A stretch of DNA of 64,000 nt from Acidobacteriota bacterium (GCA_003222395.1 QHWB01000069.1:1-64000); one strand, 5' to 3'; shown: positions 28,001 through 38,646, counted from the first letter of the stretch. Numbers and translations are program-made. Notes: generated by a model not told the origin, from the letters alone.

Positions 28001-28498
28001 GAGCTGCCGTTTGGCACCGGCCGACGCTGGCTCGCCGGTCATCCGCTGCGTCCTGTGGTCGGCGGCTGGTCGCTCGGCAACATCTCGACGTTCCAAAGCG
28101 GCGCGCCGCTCACCATCACGACGCAAACCAACACGTGCAACTGCTTCTCGGCGGGCCCGCAGCGTCCGAACGTGACGGGCGACCCGAATGCGGGCAGCCA
28201 TACCGTGGCATCCTCGTTCAACACCGCCGCCTTCTCGCAACCCGCGGCCTATACGTTCGGAACCGCCGGCGTGGGCATCGTCCGCGGGCCGGGGCTGATC
28301 CAGGTGGATATATCGGTGATCCGCGAGGTCACGGTCACGGACACAGTGCGCACGGAGCTGCGCGCCGAAATCTTCAACCTGATCAATCACACGAACTTTG
28401 GGAATCCGGGAACGGTGTTCGGATCCTCCACCTTCGGCGTGATCAGTTCGGCATTGCCTGCGCGCCAGGTTCAGCTCGGCCTGAGGTTGACGTTCTGA
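25091..28498 (+). CDS. TonB-dependent receptor with N-terminal carboxypeptidase-regulatory domain (second copy)
   Basis: The 1135-residue protein has a signal peptide (LSLQLLALGAGTALAQ), a regulatory domain (ITGIVTDPQNAIVPDATV, VYLLTSLPLGTYTVSVEHAG), a plug (IEALPLSGRKTLNVVALSGA, MSYIDGGSSQNSRIGNP) and a barrel ending RQVQLGLRLTF. I start at the ATG at 25091 because AGGAGG stands directly before it at 25081. An earlier in-frame codon at 25019 would add an Arg-rich stretch ahead of the signal. It is a paralogue of the receptor at 20847 with clearly diverged sequence. The substrate is unknown and no SusD partner is visible. Confidence 0.92.
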   Translation: MSSAGSRFAVWRRVLPLSLQLLALGAGTALAQSNLGAITGIVTDPQNAIVPDATVTATKVATGLRTSTKSNSTGVYLLTSLPLGTYTVSVEHAGFSKYVREGISVDAGQRLGLDIALTVGAMEEAVSVTAQPPLIQDRTSAIDTTIEPKSIEALPLSGRKTLNVVALSGAAVFIAYPSTPTGSPSFTLAGGRGRSQMSYIDGGSSQNSRIGNPLIDTDLPSDAVAEVKLLANSASAEFGASAGGVVMTTTKSGTNELRGSLYENFRHDALDAPGFFAPIGSDGHKIAPELRYNVYGGTVGGPVRRNKTFFFFSYEGQRQRSGSTLTLTVPTLLQRQGDFSQTFNASGALIPIFDPATTTIVNGRAVRTQFPDNLIPQNRIDPVAAAILNFFPKPNQAPINLGGANNFSGTRVSIIPSDLVFAKIDHGFTERDRLTARYMRLAGTGSISSRFPNGGAGDPGPGSDFAERWAIRLFGNWTHTVNANQLNEFRFAYNDRLFHQLSAGLGGNYPSQLGLIGVPDAAFPQFAPASGFGAIGSTSQQRIESPIRTYQFIDNYSWIRGRHQFKFGGEMRRSFHGDLQQSTVSGAFAFSANGTATQSATSSSFSGGNGLATMLTGFVTSFTEVSTLELERHMYYFAAFAQDDWTVGRNLTLNLGLRWEADTPMIADDLRMNGFDPNQINPVSGTPGVVKFVGADGWPVAPYSTHRASFGPRVGIAWKPFSSKTVVRGGYGLFYAHPFDDSPGNAVALGFGTSANLSTPDNGITPAFFLRNGVPAVTNPTLNDSFGAVTVAQAAAGRTTNAVTYLDPDRAVGYSQQFNIGIQQELPGNMVVEVAALGNLSRNLSNANLSVNQIAPNVLSSLQAQGITTQLQQYRPFPQFTDVLIQFPTNGLSDYYALLVRADKRFSHGLSFGANYTWSSYLGNITQPGTALGNGVGSLIYQDYYSTNPRANYGPTADDIPQRLNFHWIYELPFGTGRRWLAGHPLRPVVGGWSLGNISTFQSGAPLTITTQTNTCNCFSAGPQRPNVTGDPNAGSHTVASSFNTAAFSQPAAYTFGTAGVGIVRGPGLIQVDISVIREVTVTDTVRTELRAEIFNLINHTNFGNPGTVFGSSTFGVISSALPARQVQLGLRLTF

Positions 28499-28579
28499 TC
28501 GGCGCTTTGCTCCGGCGATACGAACCCGGTACGTCCGCAAAAGTCGCCAACGTTCTGCCATCTAACACGGGTCAATCGC

Positions 28580-29200
28580 CTTCACGTCATCTCCTCCGTG
28601 CGCAAGCAAAGAACGTCATCGCCGCCGATTTTTTCACCGTCGACACGATGTGGTTCCAGCGGTTGTACGTGCTGTTCTTCATCGAGATCGCCAGCCGGCG
28701 CGTGCACCTGGCGGGCTGCACCTCACAGCCCAACGGGGAGTGGGTGACGCAGCAGGCGCGGCAGGTCGCGTGGACGGTCGCTGAGCGCGCGGACCCTGTG
28801 CGTTTCTTGATTCGCGATCACGATCGCAAATTCACCGACAGCTTCGATGCGGTGTTTCAGACCCAAGGCGCCCGAATCATTCGCACGCCGATTCAGGTAC
28901 CTGAGGCGAATGGGATCGCGGAACGGTTCGTTCGCACCGTCCGGTCCGAATGTCTGGACTGGTTGCTGATTGTGAACAGACGTCACCTCGAAACGCACGC
29001 TAACGGTGTTCGTTGATCATTACAACGGCTATCGGCCTCACCGCAGCTTGGACCTCGCGCCGCCGAACGGCCGACCGGCGATTGAGAACTGGGCGGGCAC
29101 GCGACCGATGGCAGTGAAACGCCGCGACCATCTCGGCGGACTGTTGCACGAATATGAGCGCGCGGCGTGAGCCGGATCGAATTTGTGCACCGTACAGGAA
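28580..29200 (+). mobile_element. Insertion sequence copy 4 (TGTAGGGT family), 5'-truncated
   Basis: The plus strand encodes LLRAQAKNVIAADFFTVDTM, LAGCTSQPNGEWVTQQARQV, FLIRDHDRKFTDSFDAVFQT and PEANGIAERFVRTVRSECLD, with the D-D-E core complete. A frameshift near 29000 follows before VFVDHYNGYRPHRSLDLAPP and LGGLLHEYERAA. The right end is degenerate (GTGCACCGTACA). The left third is missing; the fragment starts about 80 bases after the TonB receptor stop. Confidence 0.8.
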
Positions 29201-29215
29201 CGACGGCTCGAGGCA

Positions 29216-30706
29216 TCATGCCGAGCGGCTGGAACGCGCATTGGTGCCCGCCTCCGTCGAGCGCGTGAGCACGGGGCAATACAATCCCAGTCGTTCCCGC
29301 CGCCACCACTCGCCCGTCGCGCGCCGCGTCGCGAAGTCGCTGAATTGGTATCGGTACACCGTCGCGCGCACGTACCGTGGTGGCGCCGCGGGAAACGGAT
29401 TGGTGCGCAGCAGACTCAATACCGGTCGGGCGTCCTCCAGCAGGCGCGCCAGAAACGCGATGAACCATGGATACCGGCGATAGTCGCCAAGTGCCGCGAA
29501 CCACATCTGCCAGTCGAGCCGCGGCTGGTGGGGCATGCAGTACCGCGGGGGCCGAGTTGGGTCGTCCGGCTTCCACTTGAACTCATATGGCTTCCAGGTT
29601 GCGCCATCGTCGCTGCCCTCGACGATGATCTCGGGCCGCGTGGTCGTCATCACCGCAAACAGTCCGTAGCCGCTGACGAGATGGAATGGCTCGAGCCACG
29701 CGAACAGCCGTTCGAGCGAACGCGGCCACGAGACATCGCGACCGAACAGGTACACGACGCGGCGGACGGAGAGCACCAGCAGCACGAACGCCATCGGCAC
29801 GAGAGCCCACCAGGGCCAGCGTGACGACACGGTTGCGCCGGCCGGGAGGACGTGCCGCCAGACCGCGTCATCGAACAGGAGCAGCGACAGCGCGATCGCG
29901 AGCAGGTTGAAGAAGCAGTAATTGCCGGTCGCCATGACCAGCAGCATCAGCGCGATCGTCAGCACGCCGGCGATATAAGAGACTGGCGGTGAGGCGAGCA
30001 TCAGGAAGGGTACGGGCAGTTCGATCACGAACATCAGCGCGCAGGACATCTGGTGAAACCACGGTGGCAAGTGATGCGCCAGCCAGGCGAGCGGTGTCGG
30101 CAATGGCTGCGTCTCGTAATGGTAGGTCAGTGCGGTCAGCGCGCGCCAAGTGGGGTCACCGCTCCGGAGCTTCACGACAGCCGACGAGAACATGAGGCGG
30201 AACAACAACCAGCGAGCGAGCCACAGTGCGATCGGGTGAGGGTCAGCGCGTGGCGGCCAGTGCGGCAGGAGCTCCACCGGTGCGAGCCAGACCGCGAGGA
30301 AGCCGGTCTCGAGAAGCAGCACATCCCACTGATAGGCGAGAAAGACGCGGCAGACGTTCAGCAGTGAGAGGTAGGACGCCCACAGCAGCGCGAGTGTGAT
30401 CACCGGCGCGATACCCGCGATGAGCGCGACGGAGAGCGCGGCGCCGCCCCAACAGAGGCACTGGAGGAAGCGATCGCTGGTGCCGAACCAGCACAGGGTG
30501 GGGAGCGCGGCAAATCGCGCGCGGCCGAGGACGGTCTTCAGATCGTCCAGAAAGATCGCGGCCGGCAGGATCCCGTCGCGACCGATCAGCCCTTTCACCT
30601 GCATGCCGATCGAAACGAACGCCGCGAGATAGATGACGCCCAGCGCGCGCAAGAACAGCCAGTCGGCTATCGCGTACGTCACCGACGCGAGCGGCATCGC
30701 GTCCAC
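29216..30706 (-). CDS. Lipase maturation factor family membrane protein
   Basis: The 496-residue protein has about ten membrane segments. The family-specific block is present: a W-ALTALTYHYETQPLPTPLAW region followed by HHLPPWFHQM, and a C-terminal soluble part with RYCMPHQPRLDWQMWFAAL and VRATVYRYQFSDF. Eukaryotic LMF1 helps fold lipases in the ER; the bacterial members are uncharacterised membrane proteins. The last ~15 residues look non-conserved and lie next to an insertion-sequence end, so the natural C-terminus may have been altered. The start is a GTG at 30706 or the ATG three codons later. Confidence 0.85.
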   Translation of the reverse strand: MDAMPLASVTYAIADWLFLRALGVIYLAAFVSIGMQVKGLIGRDGILPAAIFLDDLKTVLGRARFAALPTLCWFGTSDRFLQCLCWGGAALSVALIAGIAPVITLALLWASYLSLLNVCRVFLAYQWDVLLLETGFLAVWLAPVELLPHWPPRADPHPIALWLARWLLFRLMFSSAVVKLRSGDPTWRALTALTYHYETQPLPTPLAWLAHHLPPWFHQMSCALMFVIELPVPFLMLASPPVSYIAGVLTIALMLLVMATGNYCFFNLLAIALSLLLFDDAVWRHVLPAGATVSSRWPWWALVPMAFVLLVLSVRRVVYLFGRDVSWPRSLERLFAWLEPFHLVSGYGLFAVMTTTRPEIIVEGSDDGATWKPYEFKWKPDDPTRPPRYCMPHQPRLDWQMWFAALGDYRRYPWFIAFLARLLEDARPVLSLLRTNPFPAAPPRYVRATVYRYQFSDFATRRATGEWWRRERLGLYCPVLTRSTEAGTNARSSRSA

Positions 30707-30917
30707 AGCGATCGAAACCTCCCTCTATTGTGGAAGATCGAGGCGGCAATGCGCGTGGTGCAACATACGCGCTCAAGGCTCGACGGAACGGCGCTGGAGG
30801 AACTCGCGTAGGCTTTCGGATCAGGTATGCCGAGGGCGGCCATTGTTGATCTGCCGTGGCGTCTCATTTGCACCGCGCGAAGAACGCACAACCCGTATTG
30901 ACGAGGAGGAAACCACC

Positions 30918-31406
30918 ATGTACGCGAGCCTATGGAAAGCAATCTGTGTAGCGCTCGTTCTGGCGGCAACCGCGAGCCTCGCCGCCCAGACCTCAAGCTC
31001 ATCCAGCACGCAGAGCTCGACTGACAAAATCACGGTGACCGGGTGCATCCAACGCGCAGATCAATCTGCCACCGGCACCACAGGAACCTCCGGAACGACA
31101 GGTGACGCGAACACTAAATTCCTTCTGACGAACGTGACCTCCGGTACTGGGGCGGGTTCCTCAACCGGAACGTCCGGGTCCGCCACCGCGAGCTCGTCGA
31201 CCGCCAATACCTACCGTTTGGATACCGACGACAGCAAGGTCTCTCCTCATGTTGGTCACAAAGTCACCATCGCAGGTACGGTCGAGCCCGCGTCGGGTAG
31301 TTCGGCGTCCACAAGCGCGACGTCGGCGACCTCGGCGTCTTCAAGCGCGAACGCGCGGAAGCTCAAGGTCGATACGGTCACGATGGTGTCCTCGACCTGT
31401 CCGTAA
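30918..31406 (+). CDS. Secreted Ser/Thr-rich protein, possible OB-fold
   Basis: The 162-residue protein starts with a signal peptide (AICVALVLAATASLAAQ), preceded by a strong ribosome site (GAGGAGGA). After a Ser/Thr linker come short conserved-looking strands (KITVTGCIQRAD, KFLLTNVTSG, TYRLDTDDSKVSPHVGHKVT, ITGTVEP-like IAGTVEP, RKLKVDTVTMVSSTCP). Long Ser/Thr/Gly/Ala runs separate them. This resembles small acidobacterial secreted proteins with an OB-like barrel built around TGC and GHKV motifs. Two Cys could form one disulphide. No function is known. Confidence 0.75.
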   Translation: MYASLWKAICVALVLAATASLAAQTSSSSSTQSSTDKITVTGCIQRADQSATGTTGTSGTTGDANTKFLLTNVTSGTGAGSSTGTSGSATASSSTANTYRLDTDDSKVSPHVGHKVTIAGTVEPASGSSASTSATSATSASSSANARKLKVDTVTMVSSTCP

Positions 31407-31678
31407 CAGCGCTTGTTCGCCCGACGCCACAGACGAGTTGCGATGAGGCTGGCGTCACGGGTTGCGCCAGCCTCGTTGGTTGTTTGACAGAGCCGGAACG
31501 GCAGCCCCAGTTGTCGATTTGGGCGATGCCGGACGTTTGCAAACAAAACACTTCCCGTAATCCTTGACGACATGGGCACCGGCCTGCGCGCCCGAACTAC
31601 CCGAGTCGCAGATGCCTTGCTCCAGCCCCGCAGAATCTCACCCAGACCAAGACTGCTGGCTCGAAAAGAGCGAAAGTT

Positions 31679-31995
31679 ATGACTATCCAAGAGGTCTTGA
31701 CGCCCACTATGAAATCGTCCAGTCCCGACACCGACCTCGCCGCGGCCGCGAAAATCATGTGGGACGGTGATGCGGCACGGTGCCGGTTGTCAACGAAGAA
31801 CGACGAGTGATTGGCATGATCACCGACCCTGATATCTGCATCGCCGCCGCGACCTGTGCCACCAGCCCTGCCAACGTCCGCGCTCACGAAGTGATGTCGG
31901 CAGGTACCCACACGGCGAACGTCCGGTTCGCGCTTGATGTCATCGAGCCGAACCGCCTGCGCTCCAGTTGTTGGCAGCGTGTGGCGACGCGCGCC
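31679..31995 (+). pseudogene. CBS-domain protein remnant, frameshifted
   Basis: MTIQEVLTPTMKSSSPDTDL and AAAAKIMWDGD begin a CBS domain. After a shift near 31775 the reading is VPVVNEERRVIGMITDPDIC and VRAHEVMSAGTH, the end of the first CBS motif and start of the second. The second motif decays quickly. CBS pairs bind adenosyl ligands and regulate partner proteins. The fragment runs straight into the pterin dehydratase remnant. Confidence 0.7.
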
Positions 31996-32308
31996 ATGAC
32001 TGAACTGGCTTCGAACCAGTGCGTGCCGTGTCGAGGCGGCGTGCCGCCACTCAAAGGCGCCGAACTCGAGCGGTTGGTACGCGAGGTCGATCACGGCTGG
32101 CGCGTGATCGGTTAGCACCACCTGGAAAGGACTATCGGTTCAAGAAGCGCAAGGCCACCACCCGGATATCTATCTCTCGTGGGGCAAGGTTCGCCTCACG
32201 GTCTGGACACACAAGATCGACGGCTTGACCGAAAGCGATTTCATCTTCGCGGCCAAAGCCCGATCGCCAGTTGACGCCCGTCGCCGCCTGGTTACGCGCC
32301 TTCGGTGA
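31996..32308 (+). pseudogene. Pterin-4a-carbinolamine dehydratase (PhhB/PCD) remnant
   Basis: MTELASNQCVPCRGGVPPLK and WRVIG start the protein. After a stop the other frame reads HHLERT, then [20 protein letters not shown] and [16 protein letters not shown], the conserved C-terminal half with the catalytic HHP. About 20 codons between the halves are missing and there is a frameshift. The enzyme normally dehydrates 4a-hydroxytetrahydrobiopterin and dimerises. The 3' end overlaps the convergent ACT-domain remnant. Confidence 0.75.
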
Positions 32309-32719
32309 TCGCCGCGCCGGCCGATGCGTTCAACACCACCGCACGGTCGTTATTGGCCATCGCGAAGACAAGCGGACACTGCGCCTGGGACGTGCTGGCC
32401 GTCGCGAACAGGTGATGGATATCGATGTCCGCTTGCGCCAGCTTTTCAGTCATGCGATGGAGCATTCCGGGTTTGTGCGCCGGCTCCGTCACCAGCACGT
32501 CCGCCTCGCGCTCGTCATATTTGTGGGCTCTCAACGCGTCCAGCGCGCGCGCGCTGTCGTCGGTCACGAATCGAATGACGGCCTGGGCGCCCTCCACCCA
32601 CGCGCTGATGGCCAGGATCTTGATTCCTTAGCGGCCATCGTCCTGGCGATCTCATTGAGCTTCCCGATCGCATTGGGTACACGGATGACCACTTCTTTCG
32701 CGGGTCTGGTCTTCAACAT
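32292..32719 (-). pseudogene. Tandem ACT-domain protein, one-base frameshift
   Basis: MLKTRPAKEVVIRVPNAIGK and LNEIARTMAAK form the start of a first ACT domain, preceded by GAAGGA. Loss of one G near 32630 shifts the reading. In the other frame it continues ILAISAWVEGAQAVIRFVTD, DVLVTEPAHKPGMLHRMTEK and LAQADIDIHHLFATA, the second ACT domain. ACT pairs bind small ligands such as amino acids. A single-base repair would restore a 142-residue protein, so this may be very recent or a base-call error. Confidence 0.7.
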
Positions 32720-33102
32720 GGCGGATTCCTTCGCGGTTACAGTGGGCTTCTGGCCGCCGCAACTGGCGTAATCTCTCCACGACGCCTTGCACATGACCAA
32801 ATCGACTGCGTGATCGGGTACGTCGGAACCAGCGTCAGCTTTTGGCAGGTGGCGGTAAGTGAAACCTGTTGAGAAGAGCTTCTGCTTAGCTGTCGAGCCC
32901 AAGGTCTGTGCGGAGCCGGCGATCTGGGCCGCTGAACGAATGGTCGGCGTGATTCGCGATGAATTCGGGTTGTGACCTCGGTGTGCCCGGCTTGGCTGCG
33001 CCTGATATGAGTATGATTCACGCAGATCATATGCTTGACAACCTATGAGATCTGGTGCTAGTGAATAAAAAAGCGTCCCGGCGCCACAGAAAGGAGATGT
33101 CC
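32720..33102. other. Upstream region of groESL
   Basis: No gene. A TTGACA (33034-33039) could be the -35 of the groESL promoter, but a convincing -10 is not clear. No CIRCE element (TTAGCACTC-N9-GAGTGCTAA) is seen. A short inverted repeat TATGAT-N8-ATCATA lies at about 33013-33032. Confidence 0.4.
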
Positions 33103-35062
<1,960 letters not shown>

Positions 35063-35078
35063 ATCCTACGGCTCCAGT

Positions 35079-35109
35079 CGGTGACCGGATCCTCGGATCC
35101 GGCTCACCG
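35079..35109 (+). terminator. Strong hairpin after groEL
   Basis: CGGTGA-CCGGATCC-TC-GGATCCGG-C-TCACCG can fold into a stem of about 13 pairs with one bulge, 17 bases after the groEL stop. There is no T-run after it, so it is not a canonical intrinsic terminator. It may still end the transcript or protect the 3' end of the mRNA. Confidence 0.5.
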
Positions 35110-35217
35110 AGGGACCGGAACGGACGTCTTCCGGGCGTCGACATCGGTCAGTCCGCCCAGTGTCTCGTTTCACTCGATACGCCTGAGAAGGAGGCAGGTA
35201 TAGCGCACAAATCGCTC

Positions 35218-35421
35218 ATGTCGATATCGATGCTCGTCGTGATGATGGTTGCGATGGTCGCGGCTGAGATGCATGCCCCGATCGTGACGATGAGCATCAC
35301 GCTTCCCGATGGCCAGACCAAGGAGTTGACGGCGCCGGAAAGTGGCGTGGCGACGCTGACGCTGAAGGATGGCACAGAGTTCGGATTCCGGCCGACGATT
35401 CAGGACGACCGGCCGCGCTGA
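35218..35421 (+). CDS. Small membrane-anchored or secreted protein, unknown
   Basis: The 67-residue product has an N-terminal hydrophobic segment (SISMLVVMMVAMVAAEM) and a short beta-rich domain (IVTMSITLPDGQTKELTA, ATLTLKDGTEFGFRPTI). No ribosome site is close to the ATG; GAAGGAGG lies 25 bases further up, and an in-frame TAG blocks extension. It looks like a real exported small protein, but the start is unsure. The function is unknown. Confidence 0.5.
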   Translation: MSISMLVVMMVAMVAAEMHAPIVTMSITLPDGQTKELTAPESGVATLTLKDGTEFGFRPTIQDDRPR

Positions 35422-35689
35422 TTACCGAAGCCGATCATCGCAACGTCGTCCTCGTTCCGGAACGATTCGGCGGTCGCTTCGCACGTTCGGTGTGGCCGAC
35501 GACCAACTAGTGGAGCTGTGTGTGACCCGCGCGCGATCGGCGACGGTTGGATGATTCGATTGAGTCTCTGACCGCACGATGGTGAGCGACCCGCTGTGTG
35601 GACACAAAAATATTGGGTCTTGCAGGCGGTCGTTGCCTTTGGCACACTGAAAAGGAAGTCATCAGTTCGAGGCGCGTCATGGCACGGCG
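35422..35689. other. Gap upstream of the kinase fragment
   Basis: No gene or recognisable element. It includes an AT-rich patch (ACACAAAAATATT, about 35603-35615), unusual for this GC-rich window. The patch could hold a promoter. Confidence 0.3.
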
Positions 35690-36295
35690 ATCGAGGCAGC
35701 GTTACCGCTGATGGACGCACCGCAGCCCGAGACCCGGCAGAAAGCGCGACGCGTCGTTGAACGGCAGGTGATGTACCTGCGGCGCCTTGTCGATGATCTG
35801 CTCGATGCCGAGCGCGCGAGGCGCGGCACGCTTCAACTGGAAACGCGCGCCATCGATTTCCGCTCAATTGTTGCTGACGTGGTCAGCATGTTTCGCGCGC
35901 GTGTGCAGGAGCGCGGTGTCGATGTGGCGAAGGAAGCGCCCACGAGGCCCGTCGTCGTGAGGGGCGATCCGGTTCGTTTGCAGCAAGTCGTTGCGAACGT
36001 GCTCGACAACGCGGTGAAGCACACACCGCCTGGCGGCAGCGTGCGCGTCCATCTCGCCACGCGTGCGGCGCACGCGGTTCTCACGGTGCGTGATACGGGC
36101 GACGGCATCCCGCCTGACGTCCTGCCGCACATCTTCGAACCATTTCGGCATCACGGCAACGGCGGCGGACTGGGTATCGGTCTCAATGTGGCGCGACGAC
36201 TGGTGGAACTCCATCGAGGACGGATTCAGGCGCACAGCGCAGGCGCGGGGCAGGGCGCGGAATTCGTCATCGCGCTCCCGATGGCCGAGCGCTGA
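35690..36295 (+). pseudogene. Histidine kinase lacking its His-box: dimerisation stub plus ATPase domain
   Basis: The frame can be read from AIEAALPLMDAPQPETRQKA through RQVMYLRRLVDDLLDAERAR (second half of the HisKA domain) into a complete HATPase. The N-box is NVLDNAVKHT, G1 is VRDTGDGIPP, the F-box is IFEPF and G2 is GGGLGIGLNVARRLVELHRG. The phospho-acceptor His (normally in HELRNPL) and all sensor domains are missing. The first ATG at 35711 would give 194 residues. A free ATPase domain cannot autophosphorylate, so I take this as a 5'-truncated gene, though a kinase-like modulator cannot be excluded. Confidence 0.65.
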
Positions 36296-36312
36296 GCCCG
36301 AATCGACGCCCC

Positions 36313-36600
36313 AAGCTAATTCCAAGCCTCAGCCGCGATCCCGACATCACGCGGCTGCTCGATCGGCTGGAAGGACGGGGCTTCATCAGTCGTCATTCGT
36401 GAGGGCGCTGACCGGCGGGTCGTGCGCGCACACATCGCTGAGCAGGGACGGGATCTGCTGTCGGCGATCGACGAGCGCGTTCGGGACCTGGCGATCGGTG
36501 TCGGGATACTGCTCAGCGAGCTCCGTCTGAACACGAGCCAGATCCGCACGTGCGCCGAGCCGGTGCTCGGCATCGGTAAAGCCTCGTCCGACTGCCGGCG
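36313..36600 (+). pseudogene. MarR-family regulator remnant, frameshifted
   Basis: Frame one has ITRLLDRLEGRGFISRH, the end of the recognition helix and start of the wing. After a shift near 36395, VIREGADRRVVRAHIAEQGR and DLLSAIDERVRDL give the wing strand and C-terminal dimerisation helix. The first ~60 residues are absent. It lies directly after the kinase fragment. Confidence 0.6.
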
Positions 36601-36684
36601 CGCGACACGCTCGACGACGCGCTGATTACGCCCGACCGAACCGCGTGGCCGGCAGTAATACGACCGCGACCACGATATTCGGGA

Positions 36685-38298
36685 CTAACGCAACTGCGCT
36701 AGCAGTTGTCGGGCGCGCTCGCCGAACTCGTCGTCGGTGATCACTCGTTCGGCGAACTCCCGCGCCTGCTCCTTCTTTGATAGGCTGAAATAGCTCACTG
36801 CCGTGTTGTACCAGGATGTCACGATCATCCGTCGATTGCTGGCGATTTGCGCCTCTCGTTTCTTGATCTGGCGGATCTGACGATCGAGCGGCTGCGTGGA
36901 CGCGCGGATGTTCGCGATTTCCTCGTTCAGCTTCGCTTCCGCTTTTTCGAAACACGCGACGGTTTCGATTAACACCTCTGCCGTGCGCGGCCACGCGCGC
37001 TGCTCCCCAAGTACGATTCCGAGATAGAAGCCGGTCTCACAATCACTCTTATCACGTCGCCGGGACAACTCGAATCTGTTCTGCGAGACGTCGAGCTGTT
37101 TTCGATGATACGCGATGATGCCGGCGAGCTTCGGTACCGCGGCGTTGAAGAGCTGCTTGTTGGCGAGCTCGATGTCGGCCCACGCTTCGTCGTCGCGGCT
37201 GAGCGCTTCTTCGTTCACCGCCCGCCAGTAGCGCGCGTCGCCGACGAGCGAATTCTGCGCGAGTAACTGATCCACGATCTGTAGCGAGTCGGCATACCGT
37301 CCCGCGTATGTCAACGCCTTCGCCTTATTGAGGAGGGCGTCGGGGTATCGCGGAACGAGAGCGAGCGTACGGTCGAGGAAATCGATGGCTCGATCAAAAT
37401 CTTCGAGCGCCATGTAGTCAGCGCCCAACGAGCTCGTCACTGCAGGCCACTCACGGCGCCAGTCGTAGGCTTTCAGGAGGTGGTCCATCGCCGCATCAAT
37501 CCTGCCGGTGAGCGCAAGGCCGAAGCTAAGGAAGTAGTGCACTTCCACAAATCGCGGGTCCCTCTCGAGCAGCCGTTCAAGTGAGGGACTGTCCGTATTG
37601 CTCCCGCACGTCGCCGCCTTCAACGCAACGAGCGGTGTTTCGCGCCATGCAGGCTCAAATGTGAGCCATTGGGCGACTGCGTGCTCGGCGCTGGGTAGGT
37701 AGGCGCAGTTGAACGCGAGCCAGATGTAGGCGGAGAGCGCGTCCTCATTCGCGTGCGCGCGGAGCTGTGCCGTCCACAGCTCGCGATTCTGAAGCGCCGT
37801 CTGATTCCGCAGTAACGCGACATCGTCCGACACTTGGGTTACGGCACCGCGAACCGGCAGGGTTTCCGCGATGTCGAGCAACGCGCCAAGTGTCGCCTGA
37901 GTGCGCGGATTCGCTGCGACGATCTCACGAGCGCGCGCAAGGTACCCGCTGTCCGGGGTACCCAACTCACGCTCGCGGATCGCCAGCAGGGCCGCAGCTC
38001 GAGCCGCGCCAGTGGACGCGGCATCTGCCACCGTCGCCACGGAGCGAAGATTGTTGTATTCCTGAAGTGCGGACACGAGGCAATCGAAGCAACCTGCCTG
38101 TACCTGCGCGTCCGCGGCAGCCAGACGAGCGGACGGTGAGGGCACGCGAGCGCTTGGCGTGACAACCGGCTTCGATGCGGCGCATCCAGAGTGCACGAAT
38201 GCGGCCAGCACGCACCCGCTTGCGCCGCGCCACAATCGACAGCGCCGCCGTCGCCTGGTCGTCGCGGACGCAGCTGTGCATACTGTCTGGAACATCAC
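36685..38298 (-). CDS. Large TPR-containing lipoprotein
   Basis: The 537-residue protein has a likely lipoprotein signal with the lipobox-like VHSGC near residue 40, after an Arg-rich start (a later start codon is possible). The rest is almost all helical. Clear tetratricopeptide repeats occur in the middle (LEDFDRAIDFLDRTLALVPR, YPDALLNKAKALTYAGRYAD), and a charged coiled-coil-like stretch (CFEKAEAKLNEEIANIRAST, RQIRQIKKREAQIASNRRMI) lies near the end. It probably sits on a membrane facing the periplasm as an assembly scaffold. The specific role is unknown. Confidence 0.75.
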   Translation of the reverse strand: MMFQTVCTAASATTRRRRRCRLWRGASGCVLAAFVHSGCAASKPVVTPSARVPSPSARLAAADAQVQAGCFDCLVSALQEYNNLRSVATVADAASTGAARAAALLAIRERELGTPDSGYLARAREIVAANPRTQATLGALLDIAETLPVRGAVTQVSDDVALLRNQTALQNRELWTAQLRAHANEDALSAYIWLAFNCAYLPSAEHAVAQWLTFEPAWRETPLVALKAATCGSNTDSPSLERLLERDPRFVEVHYFLSFGLALTGRIDAAMDHLLKAYDWRREWPAVTSSLGADYMALEDFDRAIDFLDRTLALVPRYPDALLNKAKALTYAGRYADSLQIVDQLLAQNSLVGDARYWRAVNEEALSRDDEAWADIELANKQLFNAAVPKLAGIIAYHRKQLDVSQNRFELSRRRDKSDCETGFYLGIVLGEQRAWPRTAEVLIETVACFEKAEAKLNEEIANIRASTQPLDRQIRQIKKREAQIASNRRMIVTSWYNTAVSYFSLSKKEQAREFAERVITDDEFGERARQLLAQLR

Positions 38299-38329
38299 CG
38301 CGCGACACCATCGGACCGCCGCGCACCTT

Positions 38330-38588
38330 GCGGGCGGGGTGATCCAAGCGATTGGCTCGATCGCAGTAGCGCTACTGCGTCTGCCGCTGATCCACTAAAG
38401 AACGTGTCGGCCGGACGTACCCCTTTTGTTCCAACACGCGCAATTGCGTTCGGACCGTTGAATACGCCTGCTTTCCGCCCATCTCTGACATTGACCTCAC
38501 GCGCGGTCGCGTGCCCACGTCGGTACAAGACGTCCGTGATGTGCCGCTCTCGTTTGGTGAATAAGTCCGGCGTCAAGGCGCTGGTCAC
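38330..38588 (-). pseudogene. BlaI/MecI-family repressor remnant, frameshifted
   Basis: The GTG start at 38588 gives DLFTKRERHITDVLYRRGHA, the first helices of a BlaI-type winged helix. In a second frame follows AYSTVRTQLRVLEQKGYV, the recognition helix. Back in the first frame DTFFSGSAADAVALL is the dimerisation end. BlaI repressors in Acidobacteria often stand divergent to permease or peptidase genes. This one is divergent from the ADOP gene at 38649 and is no longer functional. Confidence 0.65.
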
Positions 38589-38628
38589 GCGCGGTTCCTA
38601 TTCACGACATGCTATTTTTATCACATCT

Positions 38629-38646
38629 GTGTTATATAAATAACAC
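38629..38646. promoter_or_regulatory. Perfect 18-base inverted repeat before the ADOP start
   Basis: GTGTTAT-ATAA-ATAACAC has 7-bp perfect arms, is AT-rich in a GC-rich region, and ends three bases before the ADOP ATG. It lies between the divergent BlaI remnant and the permease and is probably that repressor's operator. It also takes the place where a ribosome site would be. Confidence 0.6.

Noticed and set aside
27841..29016. 391-codon plus-strand frame joining TonB and transposase sequence
   Set aside because: Its first two thirds are an out-of-frame reading of the TonB receptor. Only the end is real transposase sequence, annotated as an insertion-sequence fragment.
32990..33060. CIRCE/HrcA operator upstream of groES
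   Set aside because: The TTAGCACTC-N9-GAGTGCTAA pattern is not present; only an isolated GGTGCTAG occurs.
35580..35690. Sigma-54 promoter around TGGCACAC
   Set aside because: The GC element expected at -12 is not at the right spacing.
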